From Nostoc punctiforme NIES-2108 (GTDB lineage: Bacteria; Cyanobacteriota; Cyanobacteriia; Cyanobacteriales; Nostocaceae): DNA of 54,157 bases. The notes under the pieces are model-generated. The model was not told where the DNA came from. It worked only from the letters and a program-made list of their open reading frames with translations, and searched no databases. The position numbers and the translations under genes were made by a program. Below are positions 16,799-25,146 of this stretch, one piece after another. Where the stretch lies: the NCBI GenBank assembly GCA_003326195.1, contig LXQE01000154.1, positions 23,818 through 77,974 of the forward strand. The letters are read 5' to 3'. Position 1 is the first letter of the stretch. Every line of letters begins with the position of its first letter.

Positions 16799-16960
16799 CT
16801 GATTTTACCAGTTGAAGTTGGTTGATAGGTTTAAACAAATTAGTCTTGATTTATAGTAAGCTTTTATGAATCGAAAATGGCGCAAATCAAGCTACCATTT
16901 GAAAACTTGCAAAAGCCTTGATATACAAAACTTTTGACTTTTGACTTCTGCCTTGCGGTA

Positions 16961-17161
16961 CTAGGTATTCACCACTGGCTGAGGAACCACTCCGGTGTTC
17001 CGGGTTTCCACATTAGGCAGGCAAGTAGTATTTAATAGCGGTACAGTTAATAGTGGTACTTCTTGGCGGCACGACAGGCAAAACCAATATAGTTCACCAT
17101 GACGAGCATGACGCAGGAGGGAACCACCGCAGCATGGGCAGGTGTTGGCTCTCGTACTCAT
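16961..17161 (-). CDS. small zinc-ribbon protein
   Basis: A 66-residue protein with two CxxC pairs, TCPCCGGSLLRH and YWFCLSCRQEV, forming one zinc ribbon, followed by a variable hydrophobic/polar tail. A strong AGGAGG lies eight bases before the ATG. It lies 57 bases downstream of a GT4 glycosyltransferase gene on the same strand and is probably co-transcribed with it. The family is common in cyanobacteria but has no known role. Confidence 0.7.
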   Translation of the reverse strand: MSTRANTCPCCGGSLLRHARHGELYWFCLSCRQEVPLLTVPLLNTTCLPNVETRNTGVVPQPVVNT

Positions 17162-17218
17162 ACCAATGTCCTCCTTAAAAAAATTGTTGTTTTAAGCTCA
17201 GTAAAAAAAAGCAGTTGA

Positions 17219-18289
17219 TTAAAATTGAATGTTACCTGCATGAATGCGGCCATTCGATTCTATGCGGTCTTTAATAATTTGTCTGTAAACAGCTTCATAT
17301 TCGTTAACCATTTGGCTAACACTAAAGTTGTTTTCTACATGTTTTCGACAGGCTTGACGATTGAGTTCCAAAGCTAGTGGAATCATTGCCGCCATTTCTG
17401 CATAGCTATTACAGATAAAACCTGTTTTAGCGTGGGCAATAACTTCAGGCACGGAGCCGAAATTCATGGCAATCACTGGCGTACCAGTTGCCATTGATTC
17501 AATCATTACTAAGCCAAAAGGTTCTTGCCAGTTAATGGGGAAAAGAGTTATCGCAGCATTACCCAGAAGTTCAGTTTTTTGGGCGTGGTTAATTTCACCG
17601 AGATATTCGATTTGCTGACCATCTATGTGGGGAGCAATCTCTTGTTCAAAAAACTCAGAGTGTACTGCATCAACCTTTCCTGCCATCTTCAAGCGCCAAC
17701 CACTTTGTTTCGCAATGGCGATCGCATGGTGCGGGCCTTTCTCTGGCGAAAAACGACCTAAAAACGCTAAATATGGAGGTTCTAATGGTTGAGCTATGAA
17801 TGGGTAATCTGCTAGCTCAATTCCGTTATAAATCGTGCCAACATAATTGAGATCGATTTGACGCTGAGAATTACTAATGCTGATGTATGGTTGCTTTTGG
17901 TAGTAGCTAAATGCGTGACGGTTATCAGTTGTAAAATTATTGTGCAGGGTGTGGACTGTAGGAGTTACTGTTATCAAACTCGCTAAAGGTAATGCCGAAA
18001 TCCCTACATGAGAATGGATAATATCGAATTGGTCAGCATACTGGTAAACTTGGCTTAGTTCTAGCATTTCGTACACTGCATACTCTTTCACATTTGGGTC
18101 TAAGCGTAATGCACGTGGATAAACTGCTTCTAAATGAGCCAAAGTTTGAGAATCACCAGAGGCAAATAAAGTTACCTCATGACCGCGACGAACAAGTTCA
18201 TCAGTCAAGCGACTCACTACCAGTTCTATTCCTCCATAATTAGGAGGTGGAACCCTTTCCCATAAGGGGGCAACCTGAGCGATTTTCAT
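17219..18289 (-). CDS. GT4 family glycosyltransferase
   Basis: A 356-residue GT-B glycosyltransferase. The N-terminal domain has PPNYGGIELVVSRL, ELVRRGHEVTLFASG and DIIHSHVG; the C-terminal domain has the donor site in FLGRFSPEKGPHHAI and PINWQEPFGLVMIESMATGTPVIA, with the E-x7-E motif of GT4. The donor and acceptor are unknown; a role in surface polysaccharide or glycolipid synthesis is usual for the family. Confidence 0.88.
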   Translation of the reverse strand: MKIAQVAPLWERVPPPNYGGIELVVSRLTDELVRRGHEVTLFASGDSQTLAHLEAVYPRALRLDPNVKEYAVYEMLELSQVYQYADQFDIIHSHVGISALPLASLITVTPTVHTLHNNFTTDNRHAFSYYQKQPYISISNSQRQIDLNYVGTIYNGIELADYPFIAQPLEPPYLAFLGRFSPEKGPHHAIAIAKQSGWRLKMAGKVDAVHSEFFEQEIAPHIDGQQIEYLGEINHAQKTELLGNAAITLFPINWQEPFGLVMIESMATGTPVIAMNFGSVPEVIAHAKTGFICNSYAEMAAMIPLALELNRQACRKHVENNFSVSQMVNEYEAVYRQIIKDRIESNGRIHAGNIQF

Positions 18290-18746
18290 AAGTTTTTCTG
18301 GTTCAGTCTATGAAATTGTCCTCAATAATCAGCTAGATCATTATTTTATGAGTAAAGAGCATTTGTACTTACTCTTTTGACATTTAAATTAACCTAACAG
18401 GCTATCAAAAGCGCAATAACGGTTAACCGTACCGTAAATTTTCTACCTACAAATCCAATTGACTATCGGTAAAAGTCAACTCTGAGCTACACTTTTAACC
18501 GTATCGCTAATCTATTAATTGTTGCATCTATCTTGGGGATCATAAAAAGGTAGAATATTTTGTAGCAGAACTTACAAAATTGAATATTTTGTAGCTGAAA
18601 ATACTAAAATATTCAATGGGATCAAGTCATTCAAGCTTCATTTAAAGGTAATTGGGAAAGGGAAAAGAAATTATAAATATTAAGTAATTGTACAATAATT
18701 ACATAATTTGTAATTAGTAATTTACAAAAATTCTGATAATTAACTA
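18290..18746. other. AT-rich intergenic region with a local direct repeat
   Basis: This 457-base stretch separates the divergent GT4 and xthA genes. At about 18551-18610 the block GAATATTTTGTAGC occurs twice, 37 bases apart, followed by the inverted copy ACTAAAATATTC, giving a small array that could be a regulatory site or a hairpin. Nothing else in the stretch is recognisable. Confidence 0.5.
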
Positions 18747-19529
18747 ATGAAAATCGCTACTTGGAACGTCAACTCAATTCGCACTCGCCTTGAACAGGTT
18801 ATCGATTGGTTAACCCTAAATCCCGTTGATGTTCTCTGCTTGCAAGAAACCAAAGTTGTGGATGCTGAATTTCCGCGATCGCCTTTTGAGGAGTTAGGCT
18901 ATAACATTTATATGTCAGGACAGAAATCTTATAACGGCGTAGCCCTGATTAGCCGCCAGCCACTTCTAGATGTCAGTAGCGGGTTTAGGGCAATTTTGCC
19001 AGATTTACACCACGAATGGGACGAGCAAAAGCGCGTGATTACAGGTGTAATTGATGGTATTCGGATTGTGAACTTATATGTTCCTAATGGCGCGGCGGTA
19101 GGAACGGAGAAATACGAATACAAACTGCGCTGGTTGACAGCGCTACACGAGTATTTGCGATTGCTAGTGTTGTCAGAATCTGCAATTTGTGTGTGCGGCG
19201 ACTTCAACATTGCCCTAGAAGATAAGGATATTCATGAGCAAGTGAGTACAGAAAATCACATTATGGCAACAGAAGCAGAGCGCCAAGCCTTACGGGATAT
19301 TCTGGCACTGGGATTTGCCGATGCTTTTCGTAAATTCACCACAGAAGGCGGAAATTATAGCTGGTGGGATTATCGCTCTGCCGCTTTTCGTCGTAACTTA
19401 GGTTGGCGAATTGACCATCAGTATCTCACGCCCATACTATATGAACGCGCTACAAGTTGTATTATTGATGTCGCACCCAGAAAGTTAACCCAACCTAGCG
19501 ACCATGTGCCGGTAATTGTGGAATTTTGA
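18747..19529 (+). CDS. xthA: exodeoxyribonuclease III (AP endonuclease)
   Basis: A 260-residue Xth enzyme of base excision repair, cutting DNA at abasic sites. Catalytic segments appear in order: ATWNVNSIRTRL (Asn7), LCLQETKV (Glu), NLYVPNGA, CGDFNIA (Asp/Asn pair), YSWWDYR and PSDHVPVIVEF (Asp-His). The gene is complete; its last codons run directly into a heptamer repeat array (GAATTTTGA at the stop belongs to the array). Confidence 0.93.
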   Translation: MKIATWNVNSIRTRLEQVIDWLTLNPVDVLCLQETKVVDAEFPRSPFEELGYNIYMSGQKSYNGVALISRQPLLDVSSGFRAILPDLHHEWDEQKRVITGVIDGIRIVNLYVPNGAAVGTEKYEYKLRWLTALHEYLRLLVLSESAICVCGDFNIALEDKDIHEQVSTENHIMATEAERQALRDILALGFADAFRKFTTEGGNYSWWDYRSAAFRRNLGWRIDHQYLTPILYERATSCIIDVAPRKLTQPSDHVPVIVEF

Positions 19530-19634
19530 ATTGGGGCATTTTGAATTGGGGCATTTTGAATTGGGGCATTGGGCATTGGGCATTTTGAATTGGGGCATTG
19601 GGCATTGGGCATTGGGCATTGGGCATTGGGCATT
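19521..19634. repeat. mixed heptamer tandem repeat array
   Basis: Two alternating heptamer types, TTTTGAA/TTGGGGC and GGGCATT, make up about 110 bases immediately after xthA. The first part repeats a 15-base block (GGGGCATTTTGAATT) three times, the last part is pure GGGCATT. It begins inside the final codons of xthA. Confidence 0.85.
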
Positions 19635-19884
19635 GCGGAAAAGGCAGAGTGTAAAAACTTGCTGCAACTTTTCCTATCCTCCTCTACTCCCTTATCCCCA
19701 TGCCCAATAAGTAGTAAGACAAAATTAATTACACAAATTTCGACCTGAAACCCTTATGTAGCCTAAAATCTAATGTGTAAATATTTCTGTCCGATTACTT
19801 ACTTCTCCACGAGAGGCTGCGCCAACGGCAACTTTTGGAGACGCACTCGCGTTCGCTCAGTACAAATGCCCCATACCCCATCAA
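19635..19884. other. intergenic region between convergent genes with GC-rich dispersed repeat
   Basis: Between the repeat array and the end of the HopA1-like gene lies a stretch with a dispersed repeat at about 19808-19862 (GAGAGGCTGCGCC, GACGCACTCGCGTTCGCTC). I see no coding frame or terminator of note. Confidence 0.4.
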
Positions 19885-20973
19885 TCAATTTAACGGTTTA
19901 TATATATCCTCAGAGCTGGGATTGAGATAAGGACGTTGTAAATCTATTAAGTGTCGCGCAAAGTGTTGGTCAATAACCCTCATCCGTTCCTCCATTGCAT
20001 TTTTACCTTTTTGCCAAGCTTCTAATAAAGCATTAGCAACGATTTGGCAACGGTTCATCCCAAAACTTTCTTGTGCCGCAAATTTTTGGGTTGGTTCTTC
20101 GGCTAAACCTAACCCTGGAGCTAAAAATTTGGTGAACAAAGGAATTTCGGGCTGGAAATGGGATTGATTTTCGATATAAACAGTCTGAAGGATTGTGCGG
20201 ATTGCTGGATAGTCGGGGAGTTCAAAGTAAAGTAGCCCCGAATCATAGCGTCCGTATGCAGAAGGGTTGTGGAGAACCTGAAAGCTAAAGGGAATCGAGG
20301 CTGCATTTAGTTGCAGTGTCAAGCTTTCCATGAGAGCGATCGCACCAGATGCCGTAAAGTTAAAGTAGATTCGCCCTGCTCCTAAATCGGCGTCTGGGTT
20401 GCTTTGGCGTTCCTGTCCAACATTGCTAACTGCTAAGTAACAGCCGTTTTGCAGTCGATTTTTGGGCATCCAGATTGCTACCATGTCACCCACTTTGGTA
20501 GATTTCTTACTGGATTCTAGATGGCAATCTGGCTCAACATAAAGTGTTAAACCGCCTTTAGTCACCGCCATAGTCCCATCAGGTTCTTTCCGCAACACCT
20601 GCCATCGAGGGTCAAAGTAACCGATGCCGTGATTACTGGCGTGCAGTTGCTCGTAAAAGTCCCAATCAATCTCCAAAATGGAATTATCTGCTAAATTATG
20701 TTTTTGCGGTTGATTAGTATTGTCAGTATTGACTGCCAAAGTACTTTGCAGGGAGCCATTGTAATAGATTCCATAGAGAAAATTTCGCAGTAGGAGAGTG
20801 AGATACTTTTGTTGTAAATCTACGGAATTTTGCTGAAATCTATCGGCTATTTTAGTCGGCAGAGCGAAGGGTTGATAATTAGGATGGTAAATACAAAAAT
20901 TAGACTCAATCTGGATATTCTGAGCAATATCAAATAGAGAATTTAGCGATTGATTGATAGAGGAATTTAGCAT
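19885..20973 (-). CDS. HopA1-family protein (LxmY/TvaD-like phospho-Ser/Thr lyase candidate)
   Basis: A 362-residue protein of the 'T3SS effector HopA1' family: LTLLLRNFLYGIYYNG, HASNHGIGYFDPRW, RIYFNFTASGAIALM, PSAYGRYDSGLLYF and LAEEPTQKFAAQESFGMNRCQIVANALLEAW in two pieces. HopA1-like proteins are the lyase partners (LxmY, TvaD and relatives) in class V lanthipeptide and thioamitide biosynthesis, where they are believed to eliminate phosphate from residues phosphorylated by an APH-like kinase. Just such a kinase gene lies 100 bases upstream on the same strand. There is no secretion apparatus nearby, so an effector role is unlikely. Confidence 0.75.
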   Translation of the reverse strand: MLNSSINQSLNSLFDIAQNIQIESNFCIYHPNYQPFALPTKIADRFQQNSVDLQQKYLTLLLRNFLYGIYYNGSLQSTLAVNTDNTNQPQKHNLADNSILEIDWDFYEQLHASNHGIGYFDPRWQVLRKEPDGTMAVTKGGLTLYVEPDCHLESSKKSTKVGDMVAIWMPKNRLQNGCYLAVSNVGQERQSNPDADLGAGRIYFNFTASGAIALMESLTLQLNAASIPFSFQVLHNPSAYGRYDSGLLYFELPDYPAIRTILQTVYIENQSHFQPEIPLFTKFLAPGLGLAEEPTQKFAAQESFGMNRCQIVANALLEAWQKGKNAMEERMRVIDQHFARHLIDLQRPYLNPSSEDIYKPLN

Positions 20974-21073
20974 TAATCGATTCAGAAATCAAACTTTAAC
21001 AAAATAGAATTCAGGAGTCAGAATACAGAATGCAGAATTGTGTGTTCTTTTTAAATTGTTCTGCTACCTATTA

Positions 21074-22315
21074 CTAACAACCACGCAGCCGAGTTTTCTC
21101 GTAATAAATCCGAAGTAACTGCTGCTCTTTTACAGGCTGAGGAAATTTATGAATCTTTGCCACAGGATTCAGGATTTCTGATTCTGATATCCCAAAAATG
21201 GTCAGTACAGCTTGCTCTGGCATTACAAGTAAACTTTTAGCTACTTGCAGCATACACAGTTCAACATTATTAAAGTGTTTACGGCACGTAATCATCTCCT
21301 GAATTTGATGAATTAGTGCCAGCCCCGCAAACTGAATAACCCGCGAAATAAAGTCACTGCGGTATTCCAGAATCATCGGGAAAGCATTTATATAAGCCCT
21401 AATTAAGGCAATAATTGAAGGTTGTAAAATCTCTAAGGGTGTTAACGCCAAATTTAGAGATTCTTCTAACTCAATGGTGGGGTCTACTACCAGACTCTTG
21501 AGCCAAATTCCTAAATAGCTTGCCAGTAAAGTTCCTAAATCAAAGGCTGGGTCTCCCCAAGAACAAGCTTCCCAGTCAATTAGTCGTATAAGACAATTGT
21601 CTAATTGCTCCCACCTGGAATGAACCAAAATGTTGTTCAATTTCAGGTCGTTGTGAGTTAAGCAGCAAGGATTCCAGCTATATGCCAAATCTGCGATCGC
21701 AGATTCCAAACTCTCGTATTGTTGATAGAGAACATAGAATTTCAGTGCATCTGTGGGAACAGTCCCAAAAATCTCCGGCCCAATCGACCCTACCCCTTGC
21801 GCTGGATTGTAAAACCCGTAGCGAAACTCTCCTTGGGGAGCAGTTGCCATAAAATCCCGATATTCTCGGCGGTTGTAGGTGGCGCGATGCAGTCCCGCCA
21901 AAGTAGTGCCGATGGCAGTGGCAATTTCTTGTGGAAAAATCTCATTGTTGTGGTACAATTTCGCAAGCTCTAGATATTCACTTAAGTAGCTACGGACAAG
22001 AATCGAATTTTCTTCGTCAAAATGCACTACCAATGGCGCGATCGCTGAAGTATTACCTAGAACTGGAAACTGTTGTAGCAACTGGTGAAACAGCCACTCC
22101 TGAAACAATTCATGAGGCGCGCCGTCATTGTTGTTAACGTTACGTTCTTGTTTAATGAGCAGCTGGCGATTATCTGCTAAAGTCACTAGTAAATTGAAAT
22201 TGTTCTGACTACTTCCTGGCAACTCAGATTTGTCTGATGGGCCATCTTCTGAGCTACACAGACCCGCGTCTTGCAGATACTGGATAACGTTATGAGAAGA
22301 CAGTGATAATACCAT
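21074..22315 (-). CDS. aminoglycoside phosphotransferase-like kinase (LxmK/TvaC-like candidate)
   Basis: A 413-residue kinase of the APH/ChoK fold. Lys55 in RQLLIKQE is the ATP-binding lysine, the catalytic loop is CLTHNDLKLNNILV (Asp223, Asn228) and the metal-binding Asp247 lies in RLIDWEACSWGDPAFDLG. All catalytic residues are present, so it should be active. It is 100 bases upstream of, and on the same strand as, a HopA1-like gene; in class V lanthipeptide and thioamitide pathways this pair converts Ser/Thr to dehydroamino acids on a precursor peptide. No YcaO, LanC or F420 enzyme is in the window. Confidence 0.78.
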   Translation of the reverse strand: MVLSLSSHNVIQYLQDAGLCSSEDGPSDKSELPGSSQNNFNLLVTLADNRQLLIKQERNVNNNDGAPHELFQEWLFHQLLQQFPVLGNTSAIAPLVVHFDEENSILVRSYLSEYLELAKLYHNNEIFPQEIATAIGTTLAGLHRATYNRREYRDFMATAPQGEFRYGFYNPAQGVGSIGPEIFGTVPTDALKFYVLYQQYESLESAIADLAYSWNPCCLTHNDLKLNNILVHSRWEQLDNCLIRLIDWEACSWGDPAFDLGTLLASYLGIWLKSLVVDPTIELEESLNLALTPLEILQPSIIALIRAYINAFPMILEYRSDFISRVIQFAGLALIHQIQEMITCRKHFNNVELCMLQVAKSLLVMPEQAVLTIFGISESEILNPVAKIHKFPQPVKEQQLLRIYYEKTRLRGC

Positions 22316-22570
22316 GTATTATTTCCTACTTCATTAAATTACTTAAACTTATCGTGTCAAATTTGCTTGGTCTTAAGAGTTTTCAGTAGATAGGAACTAA
22401 TGCAAGAAGAGAGATGTGAATAACAATAAAGATTTCTACAATCTACTAATATCTCATATTTGGGAGAAAAACCTGCCAAAATGGCACCAAGTCCTTTGCA
22501 ATTCCTTTAAAATTGGCTCCCAGATACCGTGACATCTTTACGCTTTATCAGCATAGTTACTTAGATACAT

Positions 22571-22684
22571 CTACAGTAAGTTTTGTGGTAGAGCTTTTTG
22601 ATGTGGCTCCATCTCCTTTTTTTGTGGCAAAGAAGCATCCCCAGCAAAAAAACTGATTGGCGGCAGATGTTGTTTGATGTTCAT
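22571..22684 (-). CDS. 37-residue reading frame, possible precursor peptide
   Basis: ATG to TAG frame on the same strand as and 255 bases upstream of the APH/HopA1 pair. The peptide starts MNIKQHLPPISFFAGDAS and ends EMEPHQKALPQNLL. Its charged, proline-containing composition is protein-like, but it has only two Ser and no Cys or Thr, unlike a lanthipeptide core, and no clear ribosome-binding site. It may be a leader remnant, an unrelated small protein, or chance. Confidence 0.25.
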   Translation of the reverse strand: MNIKQHLPPISFFAGDASLPQKKEMEPHQKALPQNLL

Positions 22685-22887
22685 GTAGTCATCTAAAAAC
22701 AGCGAAGAACTTCAGTAACCCTTCGCAGTAAGAAGCACGAGATTCAACACTATTACTTTTATTTATCATCACAAAGCCAAAAAAACCGGAATTTTTTAGC
22801 AATTAATAATTATTTTTTGATTTACTTTTCAGAATTTGTGTCTGGAAAGCTCGTTATCACGTTATTTTTGTCACCTACAAATTGTAG

Positions 22888-23040
22888 ATGACTATGGGCG
22901 ATCGCAAACAAAGCCTACATGAGCGCATCTTATGTAACTGCACTTTTGTCAAGGTTGATAATTTTAAGGGTTTTCTACGTATTCACTTAAAAGATGAACA
23001 AAGGGCGATGTCTACGACGGACTACGCCTACGCAGTATAA
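22888..23040 (+). CDS. 50-residue reading frame ending in a dispersed repeat
   Basis: ATG to TAA frame, MTMGDRKQSLHERILCNC onward, with two cysteines. Its last ten codons are supplied by a copy of the 29-bp dispersed repeat (23005-23033), so any ancestral gene has been given a new end. No ribosome-binding site is obvious. It could be the broken start of a former gene or chance. Confidence 0.2.
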   Translation: MTMGDRKQSLHERILCNCTFVKVDNFKGFLRIHLKDEQRAMSTTDYAYAV

Positions 23041-23185
23041 TCAACCAATAAAACTTTACCCTGATCTGGAAGTTATTAGGCAAGGGTAACAAGTCATAGT
23101 AATATAAATGTACTAGTATAATTCAAGGCAAACAGAGTCATACTATACAAAAAACAGGAGGGTGGTTATTGCTAAAAGACCGATA

Positions 23186-23506
23186 TTACCTTAAAGCCAC
23201 CATTTGATTCACCATCACCGCCAATGCCAGCATACCTAAAATCGTCATTAATCCCGCAGGCATAAACTTGCGTGTTTTTGCCAGTCTAAATGCAAAGACA
23301 ACTACTAAAACAGCAGTAACTAATACTGCTAAAATCGAACCCCAAGTTTGTCCTTGGAGTTGAAAGTAAGCGGCAAGTATTAGTAATAAACCGCTAATGC
23401 TACCACTTAGGAGTGAAACTTTACTTGTAGCCTGTATGTAGCCAATAACGCCACCAACAATCGCTAGTATGCCGTAGGCAAAAGCAGCAACTATACCTAA
23501 ATTCAT
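23186..23506 (-). CDS. TMEM14 family membrane protein
   Basis: A 106-residue protein of four hydrophobic helices with small-residue packing (AAFAYGILAIVGGVIGYIQA; VSLLSGSISGLLLILAAYF; WGSILAVLVTAVLVVVFAF; MTILGMLALAVMVNQMV). This is the TMEM14/UPF0136 layout, found in mitochondria, plastids (FAX fatty-acid exporters) and cyanobacteria. The cyanobacterial function is not established; lipid or fatty-acid movement is an inference from FAX. Confidence 0.82.
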   Translation of the reverse strand: MNLGIVAAFAYGILAIVGGVIGYIQATSKVSLLSGSISGLLLILAAYFQLQGQTWGSILAVLVTAVLVVVFAFRLAKTRKFMPAGLMTILGMLALAVMVNQMVALR

Positions 23507-23593
23507 TGTTAAAACCTATGTAGACTTTGACTTTACTGCCAGGGTCAGCAGACAATTTACCATAGCTATTTAGCTATACCACACACTTGATTA

Positions 23594-24943
23594 ATGGATA
23601 ATAAAGCGATGCCAATGGCAAGTACTTCCTCATATACAAGGGTTCAATATCTCCAGCGCCAAGCAGCCTCACTTTTACTGTACCAATCTGTTCTACAAGG
23701 TGAAGTGGGGATGGCATTTCTGGAACTGTTGCAAGCTATACGTTACACTGAAGCCGATGCACGAGGTTGTCTCCAAGCCTACGGCAGTTACTTTCACGCT
23801 TTGGCTGCTAGAAATCAAAACTGGGAAGACTATTTAATTACTCAAATTCTCTTCTCTGAGAATCCTTTTACAAGGCTGGCGGGAGTGCGAGAATTTGAAG
23901 ATTTGCCCCCAGCTTTAGTAACAGCAGTTCAGCATGATTTACAAGTATTGCAAAGTCTATATGAGTGTAGCAGCGCTTCTTTGAGCGAGTGGGTACAAGG
24001 CGTAGCTCACATGCCGATTTCGCCAGTAGTGTGGTATAAAGAGCAAGAATTAGTAGGAGTAGAGACAAAATTTACTACATATCTACAAGAGTTAGATAAT
24101 TGGGGTGATGCTGTAGAAGAGTTAGCAGCTTATTATCGGCAATGTGGCTCTGGTTTATTTGCAGAATATCGCGCTTTACGCTGGCAATCTGGGCAGTTTC
24201 TCGGTATCAGGTATTCTGACCCGGTTAAACTGAGTGCGCTTGTCGGTTACGAATCTCAAAAAGATGCTTTGCTGAAAAATACAGAGTTTTTATTATCAGG
24301 AGAGATGGCACTCCATGTATTACTTTACGGTAGTCGCGGTTCTGGCAAATCTTCTTTAGTGAAATCTTTGTTAAATGAATATAGCAATCGCAGCCTCCGC
24401 TTATTGGAAGTGGCAAAATCTGATTTAAAAGACTTACCAGAAATCGTGGAACATTTACGGGGTGTATCACAAAAATTTATTATCTTTGTCGATGACCTTT
24501 CATTTGAAGAAGATGATGATGCCTTTAAAGCCCTCAAGGTAGTTTTAGAAGGTAATTTAACGGCGCGACCTCAAAATGTAGTTGTGTACGCTACTTCCAA
24601 TCGCCGCCACCTGATTCGGGAGTTTTTTGTAGATAGACCGACTCCCAAGGATAACGAGGAAATCCATGCCTGGGATACGATGCAGGAGAAGCTTTCGTTT
24701 AGCGATCGCTTTGGTTTAACCTTGACTTTTGAACCAGCCAATCAGAAAACTTATTTAAAAATTGTACAACATCTAGTGGCACAAGCTGAAATTAATATTA
24801 CCCAAGAAGATTTGGAATTTCAGGCATTACAATGGGCAACTCGTCATAATGGTCGTTCTGGACGTACAGCACGGCAGTTTGTTGATTTTTTAAAAGCAGA
24901 TTTAACGCTTTTTTATGCAAATAAAAACACATCCAACACTTAA
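23594..24943 (+). CDS. DUF815-family AAA+ ATPase
   Basis: A 449-residue protein. Residues 1-200 are helical with no known motif. The ATPase (about 210-440) has LVGYESQKDALLKNTE before Walker A YGSRGSGKSS (245-254), Walker B FIIFVDDLSFEEDD (295-308), sensor 1 VVYATSNRRHL and an arginine-rich SGRTARQF segment near the end. This is the DUF815 layout, whose function is unknown. Two same-strand genes follow at 204 and 95 bases, a TerB_C-like coiled-coil protein and a DUF2791 ATPase; whether this gene belongs with them is open. Confidence 0.82.
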   Translation: MDNKAMPMASTSSYTRVQYLQRQAASLLLYQSVLQGEVGMAFLELLQAIRYTEADARGCLQAYGSYFHALAARNQNWEDYLITQILFSENPFTRLAGVREFEDLPPALVTAVQHDLQVLQSLYECSSASLSEWVQGVAHMPISPVVWYKEQELVGVETKFTTYLQELDNWGDAVEELAAYYRQCGSGLFAEYRALRWQSGQFLGIRYSDPVKLSALVGYESQKDALLKNTEFLLSGEMALHVLLYGSRGSGKSSLVKSLLNEYSNRSLRLLEVAKSDLKDLPEIVEHLRGVSQKFIIFVDDLSFEEDDDAFKALKVVLEGNLTARPQNVVVYATSNRRHLIREFFVDRPTPKDNEEIHAWDTMQEKLSFSDRFGLTLTFEPANQKTYLKIVQHLVAQAEINITQEDLEFQALQWATRHNGRSGRTARQFVDFLKADLTLFYANKNTSNT

Positions 24944-25146
24944 CATTAAAATTGTTTCATTGATGATTGCGCTTTTTTGTAACTTACAAAACAGTGTTAT
25001 GCACCATTAACTAAAATTAGAGATTTCATTACCATTCTGATACCCAAATTGAGAAAAATATCTTGATTGACCAGATATAACCACTTAGATTAAGTATTTT
25101 ATGTGTATTTGCATTACGAATTACGAATTAAAAATTATAAATTAGT

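Larger units (their letters stand above)
22316..23185. other. long gap upstream of the kinase gene
   Basis: This 870-base stretch has no long gene. It holds a 37-codon frame on the minus strand (22571-22684), a 50-codon frame on the plus strand (22888-23040) that ends inside the 29-bp dispersed repeat, and otherwise AT-rich sequence. The kinase/HopA1 promoter must lie here. Confidence 0.5.

Noticed and set aside
19521..19634. Possible CRISPR array
   Set aside because: The repeats are 7-15 bases, contiguous and without unique spacers; they are short tandem repeats.
22600..22695. 31-codon plus-strand frame MWLHLLFLWQRSI...
   Set aside because: Antisense to the 37-codon frame and without a ribosome-binding site; at most one of the two can be real, and the minus-strand one has the better composition and context.
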